From NCBI RefSeq assembly GCF_000421965.1, contig NZ_ATAY01000088.1:1-64000 (forward strand): a DNA stretch of 64,000 nt, read 5' to 3'. Both the position numbers and the translations under genes were made by a program. Every line of letters starts with the position of its first letter. Position 1 is the stretch's first letter. Below are positions 44,891-54,571 of this stretch, piece by piece. The DNA comes from Ruminiclostridium papyrosolvens C7 (GTDB lineage: Bacteria; Bacillota; Clostridia; Acetivibrionales; DSM-1351). The notes beneath the pieces were generated by a model that searched no databases, had not been told where the DNA came from, and worked only from the letters and a program-made list of their open reading frames with translations.

Positions 44891-47272
44891 CTATCTGAGG
44901 GTGTAACCAATTCCCGCCATATAATTCAGCAGGCTGTTTGCAAATTCATTTATATCCTCACTGGAAAGGGTTTTTTCAGCTGAACCGATTACAAATCTGA
45001 AAGTCATACTCTTTTTTCCTTCAGGTAAACCTTTTCCATTGTATATTGTAACGAATTCAAAACCGTTTAGTATCTTTGACTTGAAGCCTCTGATGTCCTG
45101 CATCATCTTGTCAAATGTTACACTATTGTCAACCAGGAAGCTGTAGTCAAGAAGAACTTCCGGATATTTTGACGGTTCTTTGTATTTAACCAGTTTTTGT
45201 TCAATACTCTGGAGAACATCCCTGTTTATCTCAAACACTGCAATGTTCAGTTTCTTGCCGATGTTTTTCTTAATCATGGGGTGAACTACCGAAATGTATC
45301 CCATCATGTTCCCGTTAAAGCTTACATCAACTGATTTCATAGGATGAACCCAGTTATGTCCACTTGTACTTGCAGTAAATTCAAGATCAATATTTTTTAC
45401 GGTTTTGGCAATAAAGGAGAGCATTCCTTTCAATTCATAGAAAAGCTCATCTTCACTTTTAATCTTGCTGGCAACCAAAACACATATATTCTTGTGCTGT
45501 TCACACTTTTCTTTTGGGGTTGCAGCTTTGAATACACTGCCAATTTCAAACAATGAAAAATCGTCATATGTCTTTTCATTTTTTTCAGCAAATGAAAGCA
45601 TTTCCGGAACCATACTATCTCTCAAGGTATTGGAATCCTGAGCCTGAGGGTTCAGAACCTTTACTTGTGCATTAGTTTCAATACCTGCTCTTGAATTGAA
45701 AGTATTATCATACCATATATAGCTGTTGACCTCAGAAGCACCAAATCTTTCTGAAAGCAGTTCCTTTATTTTGTGGTCAAGAAGTCTTTCTTCATTATAT
45801 TGCAGCGGTTTTAAGGCAATATCAAGAGTCTGAGGCTGAATGTTGTCATAACCGAAAACTCTTGTTATTTCTTCAATTATATCTACCTTCATAGTTATAT
45901 CCTTTGTTGCTCTGAAGGTTGGAACTTTTATTCTGAAAGTATCTCCGTCCACGTCAACCTTGAATTCCAGAGCACGGAGTATCTCAACCATTTTTTCGGT
46001 AGTCAGGGTGTTTCCGATATACTTGTCAATATACGGTTTGGTTATTTCTATATCAATTGGTTCTAGCTTATTGCAATAAATATCTGTTAAAGCTGATGCA
46101 AACTGTATATCAGGCTGCATATCACGTAGGAGTTTTACAAACCTTTGTATTGCCTGAACCGTCAAATTGGGGTCAAGCATTTTTTCATACCTTGCACTTG
46201 CTTCTGTACGAAGCCCTATTTTAGTTGAGCTTTTTCTGGTTGATGAACCCTCAAAAGTAGCAGATTCCAGTAATATTGAAGTGGTATCTTCCAGTACCTC
46301 TGAATTTTCCCCACCCATTATACCTGCTATTGCAACAGGACGCTCCTTTGTGCAAATAAGCAGTACATCCTCAGGGAGCTTTCTCTCAACTCCGTCCAAA
46401 GTTGTAAATGGTGTAATTTCTTTTGTGGAGCGAACAACTATTCCGCTTTCAACCTGTCTGCTGTCAAATGCATGCATAGGCTGGCCCATTTCAAGCATAA
46501 GATAGTTAGTTAAATCAACAAGCGGAGATATTGATCTCATTCCACAGTAGAAAAGCCTTACCTTCATATTCAACGGAGTTTCCAGTTTCTTTACGCCATC
46601 TATTTTGAGCCCTGAATATCTGAGGCATTTCTCTGTATCCTCAACACTTATATCCAGTTTTGCCTTTTCCTCGGAACCTTCCAGACTATCAAGGTTCATT
46701 GGCTTTAGCTCTCTGCCGTAAATAGCTGCAATTTCACGGGCAATTCCATAGTGTCCCCACAGGTCAGGCCTGTTAGTAAGCGACTTGTTGTCTATCTCAA
46801 CTATTACATCATCAATATCAATTATTGATTTTATGTCAGTACCCGGTGCATAATCGCCGTCCAGAACAAGAAGCCCGCTGTGATCATCACTGATTCCCAA
46901 CTCTGAAGCAGAACACAGCATACCAAAGCTTTCAACTCCCACAAGCTTTGCTTTTCCAATTTTTGGTACTTTATTTACAGAACCTCCGATTTTTACTAAA
47001 GGTACCAGAATTCCCTCGGCTACATTAGGAGCTCCGCAAACAATCTGAATTACACCATCTCCGGAATCTACCTGTGTAATTTTCAACTTTTTAGATTCAG
47101 GATGGGGAACTACACTTAAAACCTTAGCCACAACTACGTTTTTTATGTCCTGCCCCACAAACTCCACATCTTCTACTTCAGCTGTGGACATGGTAAACCT
47201 ATACCATAATTCCTTTATATCAATGCCTTCTAAATCAACATAATCTTTAATCCAGTTTAATGATATTTTCAA
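44891..47272 (-). CDS. pheT: Phenylalanyl-tRNA synthetase beta subunit
   Basis: 793 residues. N-terminal tRNA-binding domain (VVAKVLSVVPHPESKKLKI), B3/B4 editing region, B5 domain, and C-terminal ferredoxin-like anticodon-binding domain ending FANSLLNYMAGIGYTLR. Forms the alpha2beta2 enzyme with PheS. It starts 12 nt after pheS and is controlled by the upstream T-box. Confidence 0.97.
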   Translation of the reverse strand: MKISLNWIKDYVDLEGIDIKELWYRFTMSTAEVEDVEFVGQDIKNVVVAKVLSVVPHPESKKLKITQVDSGDGVIQIVCGAPNVAEGILVPLVKIGGSVNKVPKIGKAKLVGVESFGMLCSASELGISDDHSGLLVLDGDYAPGTDIKSIIDIDDVIVEIDNKSLTNRPDLWGHYGIAREIAAIYGRELKPMNLDSLEGSEEKAKLDISVEDTEKCLRYSGLKIDGVKKLETPLNMKVRLFYCGMRSISPLVDLTNYLMLEMGQPMHAFDSRQVESGIVVRSTKEITPFTTLDGVERKLPEDVLLICTKERPVAIAGIMGGENSEVLEDTTSILLESATFEGSSTRKSSTKIGLRTEASARYEKMLDPNLTVQAIQRFVKLLRDMQPDIQFASALTDIYCNKLEPIDIEITKPYIDKYIGNTLTTEKMVEILRALEFKVDVDGDTFRIKVPTFRATKDITMKVDIIEEITRVFGYDNIQPQTLDIALKPLQYNEERLLDHKIKELLSERFGASEVNSYIWYDNTFNSRAGIETNAQVKVLNPQAQDSNTLRDSMVPEMLSFAEKNEKTYDDFSLFEIGSVFKAATPKEKCEQHKNICVLVASKIKSEDELFYELKGMLSFIAKTVKNIDLEFTASTSGHNWVHPMKSVDVSFNGNMMGYISVVHPMIKKNIGKKLNIAVFEINRDVLQSIEQKLVKYKEPSKYPEVLLDYSFLVDNSVTFDKMMQDIRGFKSKILNGFEFVTIYNGKGLPEGKKSMTFRFVIGSAEKTLSSEDINEFANSLLNYMAGIGYTLR

Positions 47273-47284
47273 CCTTTTTCCCTC

Positions 47285-48316
47285 CTATCTTACCGAAAAT
47301 TGTTCCATAGCTCTTAAATCACCTGAATTAAGAACACGGATATCACTTATTCCATATTTCATCATTGCAAGTCTTGTAAGTCCAAGTCCGAATGCAAAAC
47401 CTGTATATTCCTCAGGGTCTATGCCACCGTAGCGGAGTACATTGGGATGAACCATTCCACAAGGCAGTAATTCTATCCAGCCCGAATGCTTACAGGTAGG
47501 ACAGCCTTTTCCGCCACAAATCATACAGTTCAAGTCAAGTTCAAAGCCCGGTTCAACGAATGGGAAAAACCCGGGTCTTAGTCTTATTTTAACGTCTCTC
47601 TGAAATACCTCTGACAAAAGCAGCTTCATAACATAAATGAGATTTGCAATTGATACGTTTTTATCAATCATCATTCCTTCTAACTGGAAAAATGTATTTT
47701 CATGAGAAGCATCAGTACTTTCATTTCTGAAACATCTTCCCGGAGCAATTACCTTGAGAGGTGCTCCGTACTTCTGCATTGCCCTAACCTGGCATGGAGA
47801 TGTATGGGTTCTCAGCAAAGAGCCGTTTTCCAGCCAGTACGTGTCCTGCATATCTCTTGCGGGATGGTGCTTTGGTATATTTAATGCTTCAAAATTGAAG
47901 AATTCTTCCTCTGCCTCAGGCCCATCAACTATATTGAAGCCCATTCCCGTAAATATTCTTTCAATTTCCTTTTGAACAATAGTTACAGGGTGCAAAGAAC
48001 CAAGCTTGAAGTTAGTACCCGGTAAAGATATATCAAAGTTTGACCCACTGGATAAAGACTTCTTTACATCATTTGCACTAAGCTCCTTAAATTTTCCTTC
48101 AATTATTTCAGTTAATTCATTTTTCAATGCGTTCGCTTCCTGCCCGAACTGCTTTCTTTCCTCAATATCCATATTCTTGAGGTCCTTTAGCATTTCAGTC
48201 AATTCACCTTTTTTGCCCAGCAGCTTTACTCTGAGTTCTTCTACCTCTGTACTGCTGACGGCTTCCTTGATCCTGCCGATGGCAGTATCTCTTAACTTAC
48301 TGATTTTTTCAATCAC
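47285..48316 (-). CDS. pheS: Phenylalanyl-tRNA synthetase alpha subunit
   Basis: 343 residues. Class II motifs: HPARDMQDT, GRCFRNESTDASHENTFFQ (motif 2), and FAFGLGLTRLAMMKYG (motif 3). The N-terminal coiled coil (about 1-90) is normal. It forms the catalytic subunit with PheT. A GTG start at 48316 is used, with AAAGGAG upstream. Confidence 0.97.
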   Translation of the reverse strand: MIEKISKLRDTAIGRIKEAVSSTEVEELRVKLLGKKGELTEMLKDLKNMDIEERKQFGQEANALKNELTEIIEGKFKELSANDVKKSLSSGSNFDISLPGTNFKLGSLHPVTIVQKEIERIFTGMGFNIVDGPEAEEEFFNFEALNIPKHHPARDMQDTYWLENGSLLRTHTSPCQVRAMQKYGAPLKVIAPGRCFRNESTDASHENTFFQLEGMMIDKNVSIANLIYVMKLLLSEVFQRDVKIRLRPGFFPFVEPGFELDLNCMICGGKGCPTCKHSGWIELLPCGMVHPNVLRYGGIDPEEYTGFAFGLGLTRLAMMKYGISDIRVLNSGDLRAMEQFSVR

Positions 48317-48565
48317 TTCTATTATCTCCTTTCATTACTTACTGTCACAAAATAACAAAGGTGGCAAGGCCACTTTTGTTTGCGCATGTGCCTTTCCTCG
48401 CAGATAATGTTTTCATTGCACTTATTAGCCAAGGAAAATTTGGCACGCGCATAAATTAATAGTTTTTTATTGTCTAGGAAAACTTTTACATTTGTCTTAT
48501 ACTCCTTAATCCGTGGGCTTTCCAATACTCATTTTTTACAAAAAACTTTATACTATCCTAGGCAA
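48317..48565 (-). other. Long spacer between T-box terminator and pheS
   Basis: 249 nt between attenuator and start codon. It holds a hairpin ACAAA-GTGGC/GCCAC-TTTGT at about 48352-48379 and an unlikely 67-codon frame. No gene is called. Confidence 0.45.
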
Positions 48566-48850
48566 TAAAAAACCTCCGCCCCAATAAAGGGACGAAGGAT
48601 ATCTTCGCGGTACCACCCGAATTTCCGGATACGATTACCCGGACTCTTTTATAAATATAACGGTTTTAACCGGCAACCTCTACAAATGATAAAAAATCAT
48701 ATCACGGTTCAAAGCTGCAGCTTCGGAGGGAACTTGGGCAAGTCGTATAATAAAGGTACTTTCAGCCGATGATACCTTCTCTCTGAAATATTCGTCTCTC
48801 GCTTACTTTTCTCCATCATTGCCATTGGATTATAATTTCAAAACCACATA
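48566..48850 (-). promoter_or_regulatory. T-box leader for pheST
   Basis: The minus strand carries the T-box sequence GGGTGGTACCGCG (plus-strand 48606-48618), followed by a terminator hairpin (CCTTCGTCCC/GGGGCGGAGG, TTTTTT). Upstream lies a stem I-like structure with AGAGA-type elements; a TTC triplet at 48730-48732 fits a phenylalanine specifier. Uncharged tRNA-Phe should favour antitermination. Confidence 0.93.
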
Positions 48851-48859
48851 TATAAAGGT

Positions 48860-48888
48860 ATTATAGCAACTTAGTACAAAACAATCAA
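48860..48888 (-). promoter_or_regulatory. Sigma-A promoter of pheST
   Basis: TTGATT - 17 nt - TATAAT on the minus strand, directly before the T-box. Confidence 0.88.
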
Positions 48889-48974
48889 GGCAGAATTTTG
48901 CATGTTTATATTTGACTACAGCTTTTCCAAATTATATAATGGTTGGGAAATATTTTATAATTTATGAGGTTTTC

Positions 48975-49688
48975 ATGGATTCTGCAGAAAAAATAAGTTT
49001 TACGTTAAAGTGTGTATTTACAGGTGCACCGATTTCTTTGGTTTTAATTATGCTTTACAATCTTTTTATTTATATTCAACAAAAAACATTTATGTCCACG
49101 GGAGATTTACTGTTAGTTAGTTCAGGCTTTCTGAAATGGGTATTTGTTTTGTATGGTTTTGCTGTATTTTTTATAATTATCTCTCGTGAAGAAACAGCTT
49201 ATTTTCCTGTTTTAATCTACAAAATCATAACACGATTGGGTACTAAGAAAGTCTTTCTGATTATTTCTGTTATTTTCTTAATAACAGTAACTCAAATGTT
49301 TTCTACATATGCCAAGGTAAACGAGAATGAAATAGCATCATGCAATGGTTTTATTCATAAAACCCAGACATATAGCTGGAAGGATATAAATAATGCGGAG
49401 GTTTACTGTTCATACAACAGAAAATCTACTTCAAAAGTTGACCTTCACTATGTTTTAAAGTTTAAAAACGGCAAGGAGATAGATTTGGCAAGTTCAAAGC
49501 AATTCTGGAAAAATATATTGAAGGTTGACAGTATTCTTATACGAAAAGGCACTATTATTTCAAGAGGACTTATAGACTACGGAACCAGTCTTAATATCCT
49601 GAAGGACAGTGATTATTACAAGGAAAACGAAAATGTATTGAAGAAAATAATATATGTAGTTGATACACCACCTATACATATTACCTGA
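48975..49688 (+). CDS. Membrane protein with PH-like domain, unknown
   Basis: 237 residues from the ATG at 48975 (TGAGG upstream; an earlier frame from 48912 lacks a site). Three hydrophobic helices (about 14-30, 47-66, 89-108) are followed by a soluble domain with a YSWKDINNAEVYCSY...YVLKFKNGKEIDLASS pattern, resembling bacterial PH-like/DUF-type domains. Role unknown. First of three co-directional small genes; spacing to the next is 57 nt. Confidence 0.6.
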   Translation: MDSAEKISFTLKCVFTGAPISLVLIMLYNLFIYIQQKTFMSTGDLLLVSSGFLKWVFVLYGFAVFFIIISREETAYFPVLIYKIITRLGTKKVFLIISVIFLITVTQMFSTYAKVNENEIASCNGFIHKTQTYSWKDINNAEVYCSYNRKSTSKVDLHYVLKFKNGKEIDLASSKQFWKNILKVDSILIRKGTIISRGLIDYGTSLNILKDSDYYKENENVLKKIIYVVDTPPIHIT

Positions 49689-49745
49689 AAATTTAGAATA
49701 TGGTTCTTTATACTAAAATAATTTAAATAACCGGAGGGGACTAAA

Positions 49746-50690
49746 ATGGACAACAAGCAATTACAGGAAATAAAAGACCGTCTCGAAGTACTTCCTGTAC
49801 TGGAACATAGAATGGAAAATCTTCGTGGAAAAGTATCTGTTGCCAAGGCCAATGTGAATACTCTTCTTCATAAATTTGAAGCTGAATCTCTGGATGTGGA
49901 AAATATAAAAAAGGATTCCTTGGCAAACTCTCTACGAAAACTTCTTGGAAAATACGAGGGAAAAGTAAATAAGGAAACTCAGGAAATGTTTGCTGCCAAA
50001 ATGGAGTATGATAGGGCTACCGAAAATGTAAGTGTATTGTGCAAGGAAGAATCAGAACTAAATGTTAGGCTGTCTGAACTTTACGAATTGAAACACACAG
50101 TAGAGGATGAATTGGCAAAACGTGAGGAATCAATAAAAAATAATATTTCAGCCGAATCATACAAAACGTACACAGAAATAGAGCAAGAGCATGAATTCCT
50201 TTCCGGGCAGCTGGTTGAGGCCGAGGAGGCTATCAGGGCCGGTAATAATGTGTTGATTACAGCAGGCAATGCAATGGAGCATCTTAATAAGGCTGAAGAT
50301 CTGGCTACGCTTGATGTATGGCTGGATGGAGGAATTTGTACTCACAAGGCAAAATATAACCACATTGAAGAAGCACAAAGAAATTTTAACATACTGAATT
50401 CACAGGTTAAAAATTTCGAGAGCGAACTACAGGATGTGAATCTGCAGGCTTCGTACCTTTCTTCTGAAATAGATTCTACTACCAGAGCTGTTGATTTCTG
50501 GTTTGATAATATTTTTACGGATTTAAAAGTAAGAGACAGAATACGAAGTGATGCTGAAAGTCTAAGAAATCTTATTGATAAAATAAATAAAACATTGAGA
50601 ATTCTTGAAACCAACAGAAAGGAACTAAAGAAAAACCTGTCCGATAATGAAAGCAAAAAGGCAGACCTTATCTCGTCCATAGAAATATAA
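49746..50690 (+). CDS. Long coiled-coil protein, unknown
   Basis: 314 residues, almost entirely charged helix with heptad pattern; no membrane helix or signal. A short non-coiled insert near 190-207 (LATLDVWLDGGICTHK) holds its only clear motif. Strong GGAGGGG site precedes the ATG. It may act as a cytoplasmic scaffold. No family recognised. Next gene is only 21 nt away. Confidence 0.65.
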   Translation: MDNKQLQEIKDRLEVLPVLEHRMENLRGKVSVAKANVNTLLHKFEAESLDVENIKKDSLANSLRKLLGKYEGKVNKETQEMFAAKMEYDRATENVSVLCKEESELNVRLSELYELKHTVEDELAKREESIKNNISAESYKTYTEIEQEHEFLSGQLVEAEEAIRAGNNVLITAGNAMEHLNKAEDLATLDVWLDGGICTHKAKYNHIEEAQRNFNILNSQVKNFESELQDVNLQASYLSSEIDSTTRAVDFWFDNIFTDLKVRDRIRSDAESLRNLIDKINKTLRILETNRKELKKNLSDNESKKADLISSIEI

Positions 50691-50711
50691 GCTTTATAGG
50701 AGGCTGCAATA

Positions 50712-51062
50712 ATGATTTGTCCAAAATGTAAAATAGAATATGAAAAAGGTTATACCAAGTGCAGTGACTGTCATATCGACCTTGTAGAACGAGTTGATGT
50801 TCCCCAACATGTATACAGAATATCCCAAATCGGATTATCTATGCTTAAATTCGGAATTGCTCTGCTGTTTGTAGGTATATTAGAATTATTGACATTAATC
50901 ACTTTGAATGATGCAAACATAATCCGCAGGACATATGGCGGAGGCCCCGGAGAAGGAATTTTAAGTGAATTAAATCCGGTTGCCAGACTTTTGATTTATG
51001 TACAATTTATTATTTGTCTTATGGTCATTATTTATGGCTTTTTCTCAAAAGAAAGGAATTAG
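50712..51062 (+). CDS. Zinc-ribbon membrane protein
   Basis: 116 residues: an N-terminal zinc ribbon (CPKC...CSDC, residues 3-6 and 17-20), then two hydrophobic helices (about 41-63, 88-112). Proteins of this build are common and uncharacterised in Clostridia. AGGAGG precedes the ATG; the terminator is just past the stop. Confidence 0.7.
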   Translation: MICPKCKIEYEKGYTKCSDCHIDLVERVDVPQHVYRISQIGLSMLKFGIALLFVGILELLTLITLNDANIIRRTYGGGPGEGILSELNPVARLLIYVQFIICLMVIIYGFFSKERN

Positions 51063-51063
51063 C

Positions 51064-51092
51064 AAAGGGAGTGCCCCACGGCACTCCCTTTT
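51064..51092. terminator. Strong terminator
   Basis: Perfect 12-bp stem AAAGGGAGTGCC / GGCACTCCCTTT around CCAC, between convergent genes. Confidence 0.93.
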
Positions 51093-51099
51093 AATTATC

Positions 51100-53454
51100 T
51101 TATTTCATCACAACCACTACATTGTGTTCTGTTCCAGCCTTAAAAATAGGTATCTTTTCCTCTTCAACGCCGTCTACAATTATCTTTGCTATTCCTGTAC
51201 AAACCCTGTTTGGATTTTGCACTTCTATATTATAGGTAGCACCCCTGAATACTCTTGTAGCTTTAAAACCTTTCCAGCTAGAAGGAATACAAGGGTCAAC
51301 TGTCAGTGAATCATAGTTTGCCCTTATTCCCAGTATGTACTGGCTGGAAGCTACCATATTCCATGCAGCCGTTCCTGAAAGCCAGGAATTTCTGCCTATT
51401 CCGAACTGAGGATGCTCTTTGCCCAGAATATTCTGACAATAGACATAAGGCTCCACCTCATAAAGCTCCGCATCATCATTCCTTTTGCCCGGCAAAATCT
51501 GATTGTAATACATAAATGCCTTGTCTCCGTGACCAAGCATTACTTCTGAAATCATTACCCAAGGATTTGTGTGAAGGAAAATCCCTCCATTCTCCTTTGT
51601 TCCAGGAGGATATGTCGTTACTCCGCCTTTTGTGGTGTCATGCTCCGTGTAAGAAGGATACATGGTTACAATACCGTACTTTGAATTCAGATACTTTTCA
51701 ACGGATTCCATTGACTGCTCTTCTCTTCCGTTTTCAGCTACTTTGCTTAAAACTGCCCATGACTGGGAATTAATAAATATTTTGCCAAACTTGTTTTCCT
51801 TTGAGCCAAGCGGCTGACTGTTGTCATCAAAAGCCCTCTTGTACCATTCTCCATCCCAGCAGGTATCGTTTATGGCCTTCTTCATATCCTCATACATGTT
51901 GGAATATTTTTCTATCTTATCCGTCTTTTTTAAGAATTCCAGTATTTCAATCATTTCTATTAATGCCCTGCAATAAAGCATAGACGTAAATACACTTTCT
52001 GCAATACCCTTACCTGTATCAAGGTTAAGTGTGTCATTCCAGTCAGCTCGGCCCGCCAGAGCAATATTATGAGGGCCACGGTTATTGTTTGTAAATTCCA
52101 AGGCCTTATCAAGGTGCTGCATTACCGTCTGGGAGGTAATTTTATCGTTATACGGAATTTCCATGTTAAGGAAATCAAAATCTCCCGTTTCCTTTATATA
52201 TGCATTTACAGCAAGTATTAGCCACAGATGGTCATCGGAGTACCAGTCAAATTTCTTGACGGGAGCATCCCCCTGTCCGCCTTCCCCTGTAAGCGGAAAA
52301 AACAAATGATATGCCCTTCCGTCTGTGTACTGACATTTAAGAAGCTTTATAATAAGCTCCTTTGCCTCTTCAGGTATGGTATGCATTACCCCCAGTGTAT
52401 CCTGAGCGCTGTCTCTGATTCCCATACCCCTTCCCAGACCCAGTTGATACAATGAAACAAACCTTGACCAGTTAAAGGTTGTTTTGCACTGATATTGGTT
52501 CCATATATTTACAAAAAGATTCATATCCTCATCAGGTGTTTCAACACTGAGCTTGGATATAAAGTCAACCCATGAGCCCTGTAGTCTGCTGAAAGCTGAC
52601 TTGGCATTTTCCGGCAGAAGGTAATCCTTTATGTCATTTTTTATTTCTGATTTCTCCTCTGCAAATCCAAGTACAAAAACCAACTCACGTTCTTCATTAG
52701 GTCCAAGGTCACAATCTATACAAAAAGCTCCTACTCCGTTTGTCCTGTAAGATACGGAATTACTGCAACCTCCCTGTTCTACGGCAATCGGATTGCTTTC
52801 GGATCTATACTTTCCTATAAAGGTTTCGAGATTGGTATCAAAGCTGCTTACTTTCTCACCTGTTGCAAAAAAAGCAGAATTGTCACTGATGTGGTGGGGA
52901 TGCCAGGTGATAATTCCATCATCGAACCTGCCCTGATTAATCTGCTGAACCCAGTCAACATTTTGCTGATCCATGATTGCATCCCAGAAGCAGAATTCGG
53001 AGTATGCGAAAATCTGAAGATTCTGCTTTATACTCCGTGTATTTGATACTTTGACAAACCATAGTTCAAAATTCTTATCGTCGGGTACAAAGTATGTAAC
53101 CTCTCCAATAACCCCTTTATATTCTCCAGTCAGAACAGTATAGCCCAGACCGTGACGGCAGCTGTAACTGTCCAGTTTTTTCTGGACAGGCTGGTATCCG
53201 GGGTTCCAGTACTCCCCTGTCTCCTTATTCCTTATATAAATGTACCGTCCGGGTCTGTCCATTGGTATATTGTTGTATCTGTATCGTGTTACCCTGCGAT
53301 TCTGAGGGTCCTTATGAAAACTGTACCCTCCTCCTGTATTTGAAACTATCCCCCCATAATTTCCGCTGCCTATGTAATTAATCCATGGCGTTGGTGTATC
53401 AGGCCTAGTAACAACATACTCTCTGTTCTGTCGATCAAAATATCCGAACCTCAT
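51100..53454 (-). CDS. GH94 glycoside phosphorylase (cellobiose-phosphorylase-like)
   Basis: 784 residues. The start resembles cellobiose phosphorylase (MRFGYFD, then TPWINYIG, RRVTRYRYNNIP), and the catalytic region GRADWNDTLNLD (Asp near residue 470) is intact. It splits a beta-linked disaccharide with phosphate to a sugar-1-phosphate. The substrate loop GDAPVKKFDWYSDDHLWL differs from the usual cellobiose-phosphorylase GSGFNDDPLWL, so chitobiose- or other specificity is possible. The true start at 53454 has GAGGAGG; the longer frame begins inside the operator. It is repressed, I infer, by the LacI protein next door. Confidence 0.85.
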   Translation of the reverse strand: MRFGYFDRQNREYVVTRPDTPTPWINYIGSGNYGGIVSNTGGGYSFHKDPQNRRVTRYRYNNIPMDRPGRYIYIRNKETGEYWNPGYQPVQKKLDSYSCRHGLGYTVLTGEYKGVIGEVTYFVPDDKNFELWFVKVSNTRSIKQNLQIFAYSEFCFWDAIMDQQNVDWVQQINQGRFDDGIITWHPHHISDNSAFFATGEKVSSFDTNLETFIGKYRSESNPIAVEQGGCSNSVSYRTNGVGAFCIDCDLGPNEERELVFVLGFAEEKSEIKNDIKDYLLPENAKSAFSRLQGSWVDFISKLSVETPDEDMNLFVNIWNQYQCKTTFNWSRFVSLYQLGLGRGMGIRDSAQDTLGVMHTIPEEAKELIIKLLKCQYTDGRAYHLFFPLTGEGGQGDAPVKKFDWYSDDHLWLILAVNAYIKETGDFDFLNMEIPYNDKITSQTVMQHLDKALEFTNNNRGPHNIALAGRADWNDTLNLDTGKGIAESVFTSMLYCRALIEMIEILEFLKKTDKIEKYSNMYEDMKKAINDTCWDGEWYKRAFDDNSQPLGSKENKFGKIFINSQSWAVLSKVAENGREEQSMESVEKYLNSKYGIVTMYPSYTEHDTTKGGVTTYPPGTKENGGIFLHTNPWVMISEVMLGHGDKAFMYYNQILPGKRNDDAELYEVEPYVYCQNILGKEHPQFGIGRNSWLSGTAAWNMVASSQYILGIRANYDSLTVDPCIPSSWKGFKATRVFRGATYNIEVQNPNRVCTGIAKIIVDGVEEEKIPIFKAGTEHNVVVVMK

Positions 53455-53475
53455 ATTTACCTCCTCTGCATACAG

Positions 53476-53489
53476 TGGGAACGTTCCCA
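53476..53489. promoter_or_regulatory. LacI-family operator, GH94 side
   Basis: Perfect palindrome TGGGAACGTTCCCA with a central CpG, typical of LacI/GalR operators. It lies between the promoter and the GH94 ribosome site. Confidence 0.85.
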
Positions 53490-53500
53490 TTTTATGCTAA

Positions 53501-53529
53501 AATATATTATTTTATTAAGCTTTCACCAA
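53501..53529 (-). promoter_or_regulatory. Promoter of GH94 gene
   Basis: TTGGTG - 17 nt - TATATT on the minus strand; the operator lies 11 nt past the -10, at the transcript start. Confidence 0.65.
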
Positions 53530-53530
53530 G

Positions 53531-54544
53531 CTATTTCTTTTCACGACAAGATGTACCATGAAATATTTCTGTTTCAAATGAAATAATCTGAGGTTTTGCA
53601 TTAACGTCCTCAATATTTGTCATCATTAAACCTATTGCAGCCTCAGCTACTTTGTCCATGGGCTGTTTCATAGAAGTCAACCGTATATTTGACGGTATAA
53701 ACCTGAGTATATCGTAAATATTATCAAAACCAACCACTGATAAATCCTGCGGAACACTTATTCCCAACTCGGCAGCCCTTTGGATTACCTCATATCCCTG
53801 CATATCATTAAAAGTAAATATTGCTGTGGGAGGTTCCTTTAATTTTAGCAATTGGTCTACAGATTTGCATCCGCTTTGCTCGCCGGAATCTGTATGTATG
53901 ACGTATTCCTTGTTGTAGGCTAAACCGTTTTCGTTTAAGGCTTTTATATAGCCGTTAAGCCTTTCCAACGCAACCTTGTGGTTTATATTTCCGGTAATGT
54001 GTGCAATTTTACGATGTCCCAGCTTAACCAGATAGTTTACAACATTTACTGCTCCCGAAAAGTTGTCAATTATTACATCATTTACATTTATATCGTTAAA
54101 GTAATTCTCTATTAATACTAATGGAAAACCTGTTTTTAGAATTTTCTTAACCAACTCTCTGTCTCTTGTGTCACTTCCAAAAAGTATAAGTCCGTCTGCA
54201 GCACCTCCAGTGAAGTACTGAACATATCTGGATTTGGACTCATAATTGTCGTTTGAGCTACAGAAAACTACATTGTAGTTATATAGAGCAGCATATTTCT
54301 CCAGATAATTTGCAAGTTTGAGATACACAGAAGCATTAAACTCATTTAAAACTACTCCGATAACTCCGGATTTTCTTGAAACCAGACTCCTGGCAGCATG
54401 ATTTGGAACGTAATTTAGCTTTTTTATGGCTTCCTGTACCTTTATACGGGTTTCCTCCCTGACACCGGGCTGATTATTTATTACCCTTGAAACCGTAGTT
54501 TTTGATACACCTGCCATTCTCGCTATATCAAAAATATTGTTCAA
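53531..54544 (-). CDS. LacI-family repressor
   Basis: About 337 residues. N-terminal HTH IFDIARMAGVSKTTVSRVIN, hinge ARSLVSRKSGVIG, periplasmic-binding-like effector domain (about 60-335). Start is inferred as TTG at 54544 (LNNIFDIA), with GGAGG upstream; the ATG at 54586 lies inside the operator. Effector probably the sugar or phosphorolysis product of the GH94 enzyme. Autoregulated by the palindrome at 54572. Confidence 0.92.
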   Translation of the reverse strand: MNNIFDIARMAGVSKTTVSRVINNQPGVREETRIKVQEAIKKLNYVPNHAARSLVSRKSGVIGVVLNEFNASVYLKLANYLEKYAALYNYNVVFCSSNDNYESKSRYVQYFTGGAADGLILFGSDTRDRELVKKILKTGFPLVLIENYFNDINVNDVIIDNFSGAVNVVNYLVKLGHRKIAHITGNINHKVALERLNGYIKALNENGLAYNKEYVIHTDSGEQSGCKSVDQLLKLKEPPTAIFTFNDMQGYEVIQRAAELGISVPQDLSVVGFDNIYDILRFIPSNIRLTSMKQPMDKVAEAAIGLMMTNIEDVNAKPQIISFETEIFHGTSCREKK

Positions 54545-54571
54545 AAATTCCTCCATGAAATTTGATAAAAA

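Noticed and set aside
48322-48525. 67-codon minus-strand ORF in pheST leader
   Set aside because: It overlaps the RNA hairpin and the pheS ribosome site, has a weak start and no recognisable product.
49616-49926. Minus-strand ORFs over the 49746 gene start
   Set aside because: Shadows of the coiled-coil gene and its leader.
53455-53490. Upstream extension of the GH94 gene (start in operator)
   Set aside because: The extension begins inside the LacI palindrome and ribosome site; family N-terminus starts at MRFGYFD.
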